Shown: positions 7,857 to 15,183 of the stretch, one piece after another
How positions within the stretch are numbered: the stretch's first letter is position 1
How the letters are laid out: the number at the start of each line of letters is the position of its first letter
Assembly (NCBI GenBank): GCA_050010135.1
Contig: JBEKLP010000002.1
Coordinates: 29,203 to 93,202, forward strand
Direction of reading: 5' to 3'
Length of the DNA stretch: 64,000 nt
From: FEN-1073 sp050010135
Lineage (GTDB): Bacteria; Chloroflexota; Anaerolineae; Anaerolineales; RBG-16-64-43
The notes under the pieces: generated by a model
Database searches by the model: none
What the model saw: only the letters and a program-made list of their open reading frames with translations
Told to the model about the DNA's origin: nothing
Position numbers and translations under genes: made by a program

Positions 7857-8342
7857 ATGAAAGAGAAAATCCATCCCAAGTATTTTCCGAACGCCACCGT
7901 GATCTGCGCCTGCGGCAACACCTGGCACACCGGTTCCACGGTGGAAACGATCCATACGGACATCTGCTCCAAATGCCATCCGCTCTTCACCGGCGAACAG
8001 CGTATCGTCGACACCGAAGGACAAGTGGACCGCTTCTACAAGAAATTGGAAGCTCGTTCCGCATACGTCGCCGACCAGAAGGCGCGCGAATCCGCCAAAA
8101 CCTCGACCGACCAGCCCGTGGCAATCCTGGAACTCGGCGAACGGGCCGAGGGAGCGCTGCAAAAAGCCGGGGTCGAGAAAATCAGCCAGGCGCTGGATAA
8201 ACTCGCCCAGGGCGACGATACGCTGCTGGCCATCGACGGGTTTGGCCGCAAGAGCCTGATCGATCTCAAGAAACGGTTGCGCTCCCGTGGATTCGTTTTG
8301 CCGGGCGATGTACCGCAGCCGGAAGAGATCAAGGCTGGATAA
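7857..8342 (+). CDS. rpmE: 50S ribosomal protein L31 fused to an alpha-CTD-like domain
   Basis: A 161-residue protein, about twice normal L31 length. Residues 1-70 are a zinc-type L31 with CxC (CACG) and CxxC (CSKC) pairs and the usual FYKK end. After a short charged linker, residues from about 92 to 150 resemble the C-terminal domain of RNA polymerase alpha: ILELGERAEGALQKAGV, then GFGRKSLIDLKKRLRSRGF, comparable to the NLGKKSLTEIK...SRG region of E. coli RpoA. That domain contains a helix-hairpin-helix DNA-binding fold. The frame is continuous and a clean terminator follows. A role linking ribosome and DNA or polymerase is inference; the domain may simply stabilise L31. Confidence 0.9.
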   Translation: MKEKIHPKYFPNATVICACGNTWHTGSTVETIHTDICSKCHPLFTGEQRIVDTEGQVDRFYKKLEARSAYVADQKARESAKTSTDQPVAILELGERAEGALQKAGVEKISQALDKLAQGDDTLLAIDGFGRKSLIDLKKRLRSRGFVLPGDVPQPEEIKAG

Positions 8343-8366
8343 GAAAGACAGCGTGATGCTTTTTAT

Positions 8367-8395
8367 CGGGCAGTCGATGACTGCCCGTTTTTTTT
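8367..8395 (+). terminator. Rho-independent terminator after rpmE
   Basis: CGGGCAGTC, loop GAT, GACTGCCCG (9 bp perfect stem) followed by eight T. It ends the rplU-rpmA-rpmE unit. Confidence 0.95.
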
Positions 8396-8407
8396 AATCC
8401 TCGACCA

Positions 8408-8521
8408 CGCGGGGATGAAGCCCCGCGCAATTACACGATGCCCCTCCGGGGCGCTATCCAATACCGGTATCAGCCCGCGAAAGCGGGCTTTGTGTATAAG
8501 CGCCGTGCTTCAGCGCGGCGC
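8408..8521. repeat. Cluster of four short GC-rich hairpins (REP-like)
   Basis: Four perfect small inverted repeats follow one another: CGCGGGG/CCCCGCG (8408-8427), GCCCC/GGGGC (8440-8452), AGCCCGC-GAAA-GCGGGCT (8472-8489) and GCGCCG/CGGCGC (8500-8521). No frame is convincing here. The arrangement resembles intergenic REP-type repeat clusters found in many environmental genomes; other copies would have to be found elsewhere in the genome to prove it. Confidence 0.6.
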
Positions 8522-8604
8522 GACCGAAGTATTCTACAGGAACGGCGCAAACCGGGAAAATTTTTCTGCGGTAAACTTGGGCCGTTCGAGAAAGGAGACG
8601 GTGC

Positions 8605-9183
8605 ATGCCTGCGACGGGTTCCCTTGAAGTGATCACCGGACCGATGTTCAGCGGGAAGACTGACGAATTGATCCGCCGGCTGCGCCGGGCAAGAATCGCC
8701 CGCCAGAAGGTGCAGGTATTTTTTCCGGCGCTGGATGCGCGCTATGCCGGATTGGATGACGGCAAACTGACTTCGCACGCCGGTGCGGAATTCGATGCCA
8801 CCCCCGTCCGCACCGCCGAAGAAATCCTGCGCGCGGTGGAGAACGATACCAGCGTGGTGGCGATCGACGAAGCCCAATTCTTCGACGACGACATTCTTCC
8901 CGTGGTGAGCCGGATGGTTGCCTCCGGATTGCGGGTGATCGTCGCCGGATTGGATACCGACTTTCGCGGCGAGCCGTTCGGTCCGATGCCGCTACTGATG
9001 GCCGAAGCCGAACAGCTTGACAAGCTGCAGGCCATCTGCATGGTTTGCGGCGAGCCGGCCTCGCGCACGCAGCGCCTGATCAACGGTAAGCCGGCGCTTT
9101 TGCACGACCCCGTGGTCGTGGTAGGTGCCGGCGAACTCTACGAAGCGCGCTGCCGCGCGCATCACTCGGTGCCCCGCGAATGA
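8605..9183 (+). CDS. tdk: Thymidine kinase (type II)
   Basis: A 192-residue salvage enzyme that phosphorylates thymidine to dTMP with ATP. The P-loop GPMFSGKT is at residues 12-19, the catalytic glutamate is Glu89 in IDEAQFF, and a zinc site is visible as Cys145, Cys148, Cys183 with His186 nearby. AAAGGAGA lies 6 bases before the ATG. It overlaps hpt by 4 bases (ATGA), so the two salvage genes are translationally coupled. No clear promoter was found between it and the upstream hairpin cluster. Confidence 0.95.
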   Translation: MPATGSLEVITGPMFSGKTDELIRRLRRARIARQKVQVFFPALDARYAGLDDGKLTSHAGAEFDATPVRTAEEILRAVENDTSVVAIDEAQFFDDDILPVVSRMVASGLRVIVAGLDTDFRGEPFGPMPLLMAEAEQLDKLQAICMVCGEPASRTQRLINGKPALLHDPVVVVGAGELYEARCRAHHSVPRE

Positions 9184-9743
9184 CCCTCTCCCCGAAGGTT
9201 CCCGCTCTGAATCCGGTAACGCTGATTTCCTCCCAGCAATTGCAATCCCGGGTGGCGGAACTTGGCGCCGAAATCAGCCGGGATTACGCCGGAGCGGATT
9301 TGTTGCTGCTGTGCATCCTCCGCGGCGCGGTGATTTTTCTTTCAGACCTGATGCGCTGCTTGACCATCCCCCATGCAGTGGATTTTATGGCGGTCTCCTC
9401 CTACGGGATCGGCGCGCGCGCAACCACCGGGCAGGTGCGGATCACCCTCGACCTGACGGCTTCGATCGCCGGGCGCGACGTCCTGGTGGTGGAAGACATC
9501 ATCGACAGCGGACGAACGCTGGCCTCGGTGCTGGACCTATTGCGCGCGCGACACCCGCGGACATTGGAAGTCTGTGTCCTTCTGGATAAAATCCAGCGAC
9601 GCGAAGTGGACATTCCGCTGCGTTACCGGGGATTTCCCATCCCGGACCGTTTTGTGTTCGGGTACGGCCTGGATATCGACGAATACTATCGGAACCTTCC
9701 ATATATCGCAGTCGCCGGAAAACAAATGGAGGGATCGACCTGA
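9180..9743 (+). CDS. hpt: Hypoxanthine phosphoribosyltransferase
   Basis: A 187-residue purine salvage enzyme that joins hypoxanthine (and often guanine) to PRPP. The PRPP-binding signature VLVVEDIIDSGRTL is complete, and the N-terminal part carries the LLCILRGAVIFLSDL motif of the type I phosphoribosyltransferase fold. Length is typical. Its start overlaps the tdk stop (ATGA). The downstream nucleotidyltransferase begins 2 bases after its stop, so all three genes are probably one operon. Confidence 0.94.
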   Translation: MTLSPKVPALNPVTLISSQQLQSRVAELGAEISRDYAGADLLLLCILRGAVIFLSDLMRCLTIPHAVDFMAVSSYGIGARATTGQVRITLDLTASIAGRDVLVVEDIIDSGRTLASVLDLLRARHPRTLEVCVLLDKIQRREVDIPLRYRGFPIPDRFVFGYGLDIDEYYRNLPYIAVAGKQMEGST

Positions 9744-9744
9744 A

Positions 9745-11301
9745 ATGGGAATGGCCAAAGGCAATCCTTCACGCGCAAGCGGCTTATCTCCCGCGGAAAG
9801 AATCCCCTTTCCCGCGATCGTAGAAGAAATCCGGGCGCACCTTCCGGCGGGCGAAGCGTACCTGGTCGGGGGAGCGGTTCGGGATTCACTCCTGGGGCGG
9901 CCGTCTTCCGACATCGACATCATCCTGCGGGGCGACGGCTTGCAGGCGGCCAAAGCCGTGGCCGGCGCGCTGGGAGCGGCTTTCTATCCGCTGGATTCGC
10001 AGCGCGGCATCGGCCGGGTGATCCTGATCCGCGGAACATCTGCGCCGGAAGCCCGGCCGGCAGTGCGCTACACGCTCGATTTCGCCTCGTTGCGCGCACC
10101 CACCATCCGCGAAGATCTCGAGGCGCGCGATTTTACCGCCAACGCAATCGCCGTCCCGCTCGCCGATCCTGATGTGATGATCGATCCGCTCGGCGGGGAA
10201 CGCGACGTGCGCGGGGGAATCCTCCGCGCCTGTTCCCCGCATGCCGTGACCGACGATCCGGTGCGCGCCATCCGCGCCATCCGCCTCGCGACGCAATTCG
10301 GATTCCGCGTTGAGAAGGAGACCAAGGAACAAGTACGCGCCGGCGCACCGCTTCTGCGGAAGGTCTCCGCCGAGCGGGTTCGCGACGAATTCTTCCGCAT
10401 CCTGGCCGGGAAGAAAGTCGGCGCGGCAATCCATTCGCTCGAAGCCCTCGGGATGCTGCGGGTGATCCTCCCCGAGACCGCCGGCTTGGCGGAAATGCGA
10501 CCCCCTCCTCCGCAACGGCACAACATTTGGGAACATACCCTGCGGACGCTGGAATGCCTCGAAGCGCTCGTCGATCTGCTGGCCGGATCTCCGGATAGAG
10601 AACGCGCGCCCGATCTCATGCTGGGTCTGGCGCGCGATCGCCTCCGCCGGTTCCAACCCTCGCTTGAGGAGCATCTGACGCGGCCGCTTTCCGACGAGCG
10701 TTCCGCGCGCGGGTTGCTTTTCCTGGCGGCCATCCTCCACGATGCCGCCAAGCCGGAAACGGAAACCATCGACGCCATGGGTCAGACCCATTATCTTGGG
10801 CATGAACAGATGGGGGCGGAATGGGCTTTCCGGCGCGCCGCCGCGCTGCAATTCTCCAACGAGGAGGTCCAGTATATTTCCCAGATCGTGCGCAATCATA
10901 TGCGGCCGCTCCTTCTGCAATCCGGCGGGCCGGTTACGCGGAGGGCGGTGTTCCGATTCTTCCGCGCCTCCGGTCCGAGCGGCGTCGCCGTGTGCCTTTT
11001 CTTTCTGGCTGACACGCTCGCCACCTTCGGCCCGGAGCTTCCGCCGGAGAAATGGCAATCGGCCGTGGAGATGGCGCACTCCCTCCTGGAAGGATATTTC
11101 GAACGCACAGAGGAGTTGATCCGGCCCACGCCATTACTCTCGGGCGACGATTTGATCCGCCGCTTCGATCTTGCCCCCGGTCCGCATATCGGGGAACTCC
11201 TGGACGCGTTGCGCGAAGCCCAGGCGGCCGGGGAGGTGACTTCAATGGAAGAAGCGGTCACGCTCATCGAACGCGGATTGGGGAGAAAAGAATCCTCATG
11301 A
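9745..11301 (+). CDS. tRNA nucleotidyltransferase / poly(A) polymerase family protein with HD domain
   Basis: A 518-residue class II polymerase-beta-type nucleotidyltransferase. The head domain has GGAVRDSLLG followed by SDIDIIL (metal-binding DxD), then the RDFTANAIAV and DPVRAIRAIRLATQFGF motifs of CCA-adding enzymes. An HD domain begins near residue 330 (LFLAAILHDAAKPET), which in relatives has phosphatase activity. Both tRNA genes in this window lack an encoded CCA, so a CCA-adding role fits. The ATG at 9745 is chosen 11 bases after GGAGGG; upstream in-frame codons lie inside hpt. Poly(A) polymerase remains an alternative. Confidence 0.88.
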   Translation: MGMAKGNPSRASGLSPAERIPFPAIVEEIRAHLPAGEAYLVGGAVRDSLLGRPSSDIDIILRGDGLQAAKAVAGALGAAFYPLDSQRGIGRVILIRGTSAPEARPAVRYTLDFASLRAPTIREDLEARDFTANAIAVPLADPDVMIDPLGGERDVRGGILRACSPHAVTDDPVRAIRAIRLATQFGFRVEKETKEQVRAGAPLLRKVSAERVRDEFFRILAGKKVGAAIHSLEALGMLRVILPETAGLAEMRPPPPQRHNIWEHTLRTLECLEALVDLLAGSPDRERAPDLMLGLARDRLRRFQPSLEEHLTRPLSDERSARGLLFLAAILHDAAKPETETIDAMGQTHYLGHEQMGAEWAFRRAAALQFSNEEVQYISQIVRNHMRPLLLQSGGPVTRRAVFRFFRASGPSGVAVCLFFLADTLATFGPELPPEKWQSAVEMAHSLLEGYFERTEELIRPTPLLSGDDLIRRFDLAPGPHIGELLDALREAQAAGEVTSMEEAVTLIERGLGRKESS

Positions 11302-11377
11302 CCATGGAATTAAAATGGATTGAGAGAAATCCAGGAAGGAAAATTTTCCACTGCGTGTATTTGTTTGTTGCATTTTT

Positions 11378-11412
11378 AAAAAAAAGCGCCAGCCGAGGGG
11401 GGCGGCCGGCGC
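11378..11412 (-). terminator. Rho-independent terminator, minus strand
   Basis: On the minus strand GCGCCGGCCG pairs with CGGCTGGCGC (one mismatch) around a short G/C loop and is followed by eight T. It probably ends transcripts from the tRNA-Glu gene about 200 bases upstream. It also separates that unit from the converging nucleotidyltransferase gene. Confidence 0.75.
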
Positions 11413-11616
11413 CCGGTCGTAGGGGTTAACCCCCCCGTACCAAGATTCATTATATCACAAAAAAACTATTTTGTGTCTCCTGCAAGCAGGAACTTCGTAC
11501 TCCTTGTGGAGAAATGAGCGGTATCAAACGGGATTTCCTCCGCTTTGTCATTTCGGTTTGTCTCAGTCGATATTTAATAAAGCGGATTTCGGTGGAAATG
11601 AAAAGAAGTGAAAAGT

Positions 11617-11688
11617 GCCCCCGACGAGATTCGAACTCGTGTTTTGGCCTTGAGAGGGCCACGTCCTGGGCCGCTAGACAACGGGGGC
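11617..11688 (-). tRNA. tRNA-Glu (anticodon CTC)
   Basis: A 72-base cloverleaf. The acceptor stem GCCCCCG/CGGGGGC is perfect, the anticodon arm is TGGCC-CTCTCAA-GGCCA with anticodon CTC, and the T arm has GTTCGAATC. CCA is not encoded. A consensus-like promoter lies just upstream on the minus strand. Confidence 0.96.
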
Positions 11689-11701
11689 CAGCGCGCGGAG
11701 C

Positions 11702-11730
11702 ATTCTACCATCCGTAGGAGCGACGGTCAA
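11702..11730 (-). promoter_or_regulatory. Promoter of tRNA-Glu
   Basis: On the minus strand TTGACC (11725-11730), 17 bp, TAGAAT (11702-11707). Transcription would start a few bases before the tRNA 5' end. Confidence 0.8.
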
Positions 11731-11943
11731 ACCAATTCCCCTTTTCTGTCCGGTACAAACCTATCTCCTAAATGAAAAAACGTTTGTAAAGGATCTTTTC
11801 TTTCGCCAAACGCCGGAATTTTTTCAATAATTTTGACAGCCGCCCGATCAAAAGAAAGCCTTTTTCCTATCCCGCCCGGCAAAGTCCTGATGCGCTACCC
11901 GACGGAGAAGATGGAAATATCCGGTAGAGAATGGCGTCCCTGT

Positions 11944-11973
11944 TTGACCTTCATCGGAACTTATGGGTATAAT
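11944..11973 (+). promoter_or_regulatory. Promoter of the DUF4388-GTPase-V4R operon
   Basis: TTGACC (11944-11949), 18 bp, TATAAT (11968-11973). The predicted start near 11980 rules out in-frame start codons upstream of it and supports the ATG at 12037. Confidence 0.75.
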
Positions 11974-12036
11974 CCCCTGGCAAGCTTCCGGGAGTATCCA
12001 CGGAAGCATTGCTATTCCCTCGGATCGGATAAAGTC

Positions 12037-12855
12037 ATGGCCCTCCAGGGCAATTTACGCGATTTCAGCGTCACCAAACTATTGAACCTGATTCACATCG
12101 CCAAGAAAAGCGGAACCCTGACCATTCAGGGGCCGAACGAATTGGCCAGTTTGGCGTTTCTGGATGGCAAACTCATCTACGGACAGCGCGGAGACGAAGG
12201 GGGACGGCTGATTTCCGTCCTGCGGTACAACCAGCAACTCACCGAAGAACAAGCCCAGAGCCTGCAACAACGCCCGGAGGCCGCAAACGACAAGGAACTC
12301 GGCCTGCTCCTGATCCACGCCAATTACCTGACCCAGCAGGCGATCCTGCAGGCGCTGCACAAATATCTCAACGACCTGGTCTTCCGGCTCTTCACCTGGA
12401 GCGAAGGCGTGTTCCAATTCTACGTGGGTATCCTCCCGCCCGAGGACCGCATCACCGTGCGCATCGACCTGGAGAACCTCATCATGGAAGGCGCGCGGCG
12501 AATGCGGGAGTTCGAACAGCTGCAGGAGGAGATCCCCAACCTGGACTTCGCGCTGAAGTTCACCGACCGGCCGGACGCCCGGCTGCGCAATATTAATCTG
12601 AGCGTGGAAGAGTGGCGCGTAGTTTCCTACATCTCGCCGAAAAACACCATGCGGCAGATCGCGCGCGCCAACCGGCTCAGCGAAATCGATTTGCGCCGGA
12701 TCGTTTACGGGCTGATGCAGGCGGGCGTGGTGGAGATCCTGCTTCCGGAGGGCATGCCTCCGCCGCCGTCGTTTGCCAAAATCCAGCCGATGCCCAAGAC
12801 AGCCGAGCAGGCCGGTCTGATCAGGCGCCTAGCCGATCGGATCCGCTCGTTATAA
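12037..12855 (+). CDS. DUF4388 (PATAN) domain protein
   Basis: A 272-residue protein opening with MALQGNLRDFSVTKLLNLIH, the usual start of a DUF4388 domain, which is common in signalling proteins of Chloroflexota, deltaproteobacteria and cyanobacteria. The middle (ELGLLLIHANYLTQQAILQALHKYL) is helical, and the C-terminal part, about residues 190-250, looks like a winged-helix segment (RQIARANRLSEIDLRRIVYGLMQ). No enzyme motif is seen. It is the first gene of a trio with a small GTPase (15-base gap) and a V4R protein, so it probably works as their regulator or effector. The exact role is unknown. Confidence 0.85.
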   Translation: MALQGNLRDFSVTKLLNLIHIAKKSGTLTIQGPNELASLAFLDGKLIYGQRGDEGGRLISVLRYNQQLTEEQAQSLQQRPEAANDKELGLLLIHANYLTQQAILQALHKYLNDLVFRLFTWSEGVFQFYVGILPPEDRITVRIDLENLIMEGARRMREFEQLQEEIPNLDFALKFTDRPDARLRNINLSVEEWRVVSYISPKNTMRQIARANRLSEIDLRRIVYGLMQAGVVEILLPEGMPPPPSFAKIQPMPKTAEQAGLIRRLADRIRSL

Positions 12856-12870
12856 GGAGCATCACTTACC

Positions 12871-13413
12871 ATGCAAACCGTGAAAATGGTGGTCACCGGC
12901 CCTTTCAACTCCGGAAAGACAGCCTTCATCCGTTCGATCAGCGAAATCGAAGTTGTCTCGACGGAGCGCAAGATTTCCCTCGAGGTGGAGAAGGTGAAGG
13001 AAACCACGACGGTGGCCATGGATTTCGGCCGGATTACAGTCGACGATGATCTGGTGCTATACCTGTTCGGCACACCCGGGCAGAAGCGGTTCGATTTCAT
13101 GTGGGAGATCCTTTCGGAGGGTATGCTTGGATTTGTGGTGATCGTCGACAGCTCCCGTCCGGAGACTTTCCGCGAGGCAAGGTTCATCCTCGATACCTTC
13201 CGTGCCTACGCGCCCACACCGTATGTGGTGGCCGCCAACAAGCAGGACATTCCGGAAGCCTGGTCGGTCGAGGATCTGCGTATCGCCCTGAAATTGGATC
13301 CAAGCGTTCGATGCATCCCGTGCGTCGCCAGCGACAAGGAAAAGGTCAAGGGGGTGCTCCTCGAACTCCTCAACAGCATCCTGCAGGAAATAGAATCCGG
13401 CGGGAAATCCTGA
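12871..13413 (+). CDS. Small Ras-like GTPase (COG2229 / CvnD type)
   Basis: A 180-residue GTPase. G1 is GPFNSGKT near residue 10, the switch II region reads LFGTPGQKRFDFMW in place of the classical DxxG, and G4 is NKQD. This pattern is that of the COG2229 GTPases found in Streptomyces conservons and related to the polarity GTPase MglA. No roadblock-type activator gene is adjacent; the neighbours are a DUF4388 and a V4R protein, which may act as input or effector. AAGGAG lies about 11 bases before the ATG. A switch-like role is inferred from the family. Confidence 0.88.
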   Translation: MQTVKMVVTGPFNSGKTAFIRSISEIEVVSTERKISLEVEKVKETTTVAMDFGRITVDDDLVLYLFGTPGQKRFDFMWEILSEGMLGFVVIVDSSRPETFREARFILDTFRAYAPTPYVVAANKQDIPEAWSVEDLRIALKLDPSVRCIPCVASDKEKVKGVLLELLNSILQEIESGGKS

Positions 13414-13463
13414 AGAAGGAATTTCCGCCGCACGGCTTCCAAACCGTAGAAAGAATCCCCCTC

Positions 13464-14102
13464 ATGTATCTTGCCGCATCCTGGCCTGTACCCCCGAAAG
13501 CGCTGCCCGACATCTATCCGGCCAAAATCGGAGACCTGCTGGTCGCCTCCTTCGAGGAAGTTCTAGGAAAGCAAAATTTCGAAAAGGCGCTCCGACAAGC
13601 CGGCCTGGATATCTCTAGCGGCGACGTGCCGGACCTTCCCTTCGGGGCGCCGGCCCGGCTTTCCGAAGCGCTGGAGGAAATCTACGGCGATCAGGCGGGA
13701 CACGGGTTATGTTTACGCGCCGGCCGCGTGATGTTCCATCGCGGGTTGCGAGTCTTCTCCGGCATTCTCGGCCTTTCCCACCGGAGCTTTCGGTTGCTGC
13801 CGCCGGGGCAGAAGGTGCTGCGGGGAATGGATCTGCTGGCCTGGCTGCTGAACCATTACAGCGACCAGCGCGTACGCGTGGAAAAACATGCGCGGGAGCT
13901 GTTGTTCATCAACGAAAAATGCCCTCATTGTTGGAATTTGAAAAAAGCTTCCCCCTGCTGCCAATTGACAGTCGGCGTGCTCCAGGAGGGATTGGCCTGG
14001 GCAGCCAACGGAAAACAGTATTCGGTGGAAGAAATTTCTTGCCGAGCCAATGGCGACTCCGCTTGCATCTATCGCATCATTCGAAAACCTCTCGCCCGCT
14101 AG
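13464..14102 (+). CDS. V4R (4-vinyl reductase-like) domain sensor protein
   Basis: A 212-residue protein. The C-terminal part from about residue 130 is a V4R domain: cysteines in CPHCW and SPCCQ, then GLAWAANGKQYSVEEISC and NGDSACIYRI. V4R domains bind small molecules (hydrocarbons, chlorophyll intermediates) and often a metal through these cysteines. The N-terminal 110 residues resemble the heme-NO-binding-like half that precedes many V4R domains. It lies 50 bases after the GTPase stop and is probably co-transcribed. No ribosome site precedes the ATG, so the start is less certain; no in-frame ATG/GTG lies between it and the GTPase stop. Confidence 0.8.
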   Translation: MYLAASWPVPPKALPDIYPAKIGDLLVASFEEVLGKQNFEKALRQAGLDISSGDVPDLPFGAPARLSEALEEIYGDQAGHGLCLRAGRVMFHRGLRVFSGILGLSHRSFRLLPPGQKVLRGMDLLAWLLNHYSDQRVRVEKHARELLFINEKCPHCWNLKKASPCCQLTVGVLQEGLAWAANGKQYSVEEISCRANGDSACIYRIIRKPLAR

Positions 14103-14269
14103 AAATACTCGTCCGGGTCTGTAGCCGGAATCGACGATCCCGGCCACAATTATTAAGGACGGCAACCGGGCGATGGAATGGGTTCGTCGCTCCGGAAATC
14201 CCGCGCCGATAAGTTGAAGTACAATCAGTCCTGTCCCGTACTGCTGGGGAAACTCCTCCAGGAGGCTCG

Positions 14270-15157
14270 ATGGGAAAGAGCAGGATATTAATCGTCGAAG
14301 ACGATCCCGACATCGGCAACATGCTGCGGGTTTATTTCGAAAACCAGGGATTCGAGATCTCCCTGGCAACCCGCGGCCGGGATGCCCTTGCGATCACCCG
14401 TCACTCCCTGCCCCAATTGATCGTCCTCGATATCATGCTTCCGGACATGGACGGCTACGAGGTCTGCCGGTCGCTGCGGGCTTCCTCCCGCACCGGGCAC
14501 ATCCCGATCCTCTTTCTTACCCAGCGTGACGAACGCCGCGACCGGATCGCCGGATTGGAACTCGGCGCGGACGATTACATCACCAAACCGTTCGACATCG
14601 AGGAACTCCGACTGCGGGTTCAGAACGCGATGGTGCGGTCGGAGCGCGAACGGATGACCGATCCGCGGACGGGGTTGCCCGCCAGCGGCCAGATCCAGAC
14701 GCGCCTTCAGGCGAACCTGGATCGCACCGGCTGGTCGATGGTAAGCTGCCGGCTGATGAATTTCGACGCTTACCGGAGCGCCTACGGGGATTCCGCTGGC
14801 GACGATCTCCTGCGATTTGCCGCCGAGCTTATTCTGAAGGTGGTCGACGAACTGGGAGCCTCGGACGATTTCCTCGGCTATTCGGGCGGCGACAGTTTCG
14901 TCGTCCTTACCGAGGATTCCCGGGCGGCGGTGATCGAGGCGCAGTTAAAGATCCGTTTCCAGGAAGCGATCCCGGGCAAATATTCCTATCTCGACCAGCA
15001 GCGCGGGTACGTTTTAACGCGCGCTGCCTCCGGCGCGGAAAACCGCGCCCCGCTCATCCGCCTCGCCGTGAGCTTGATTCGATCGTCGGACTATCACTTT
15101 AGCGATATCCGCCAGATCACCGAGTTGGCCGCGGCGGCCGGGGCGAAAAACCCCTAA
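14270..15157 (+). CDS. Response regulator with receiver and degenerate GGDEF domain
   Basis: A 295-residue protein. The N-terminal receiver (1-120) has the acidic pair Asp11-Asp12, the phospho-acceptor Asp54 (LIVLDIMLPDMDG) and Lys106. The second half follows the GGDEF fold (TDPRTGLPASGQIQTRL near 130), but the signature reads GGDSF at 206-210, so the catalytic glutamate is a serine and cyclase activity is unlikely. It may bind GTP or a partner instead. The ATG follows AGGAGG by 5 bases. It lies just upstream of the giant histidine kinase and may be one of its phosphorylation targets. Confidence 0.88.
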   Translation: MGKSRILIVEDDPDIGNMLRVYFENQGFEISLATRGRDALAITRHSLPQLIVLDIMLPDMDGYEVCRSLRASSRTGHIPILFLTQRDERRDRIAGLELGADDYITKPFDIEELRLRVQNAMVRSERERMTDPRTGLPASGQIQTRLQANLDRTGWSMVSCRLMNFDAYRSAYGDSAGDDLLRFAAELILKVVDELGASDDFLGYSGGDSFVVLTEDSRAAVIEAQLKIRFQEAIPGKYSYLDQQRGYVLTRAASGAENRAPLIRLAVSLIRSSDYHFSDIRQITELAAAAGAKNP

Positions 15158-15183
15158 CGGCCGATCCCTTCGCCCTTCCCCAA

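Noticed and set aside
8396..8600. Short hairpin repeats considered as a CRISPR array
   Set aside because: The units differ in sequence, have no uniform spacers and no cas genes are present.
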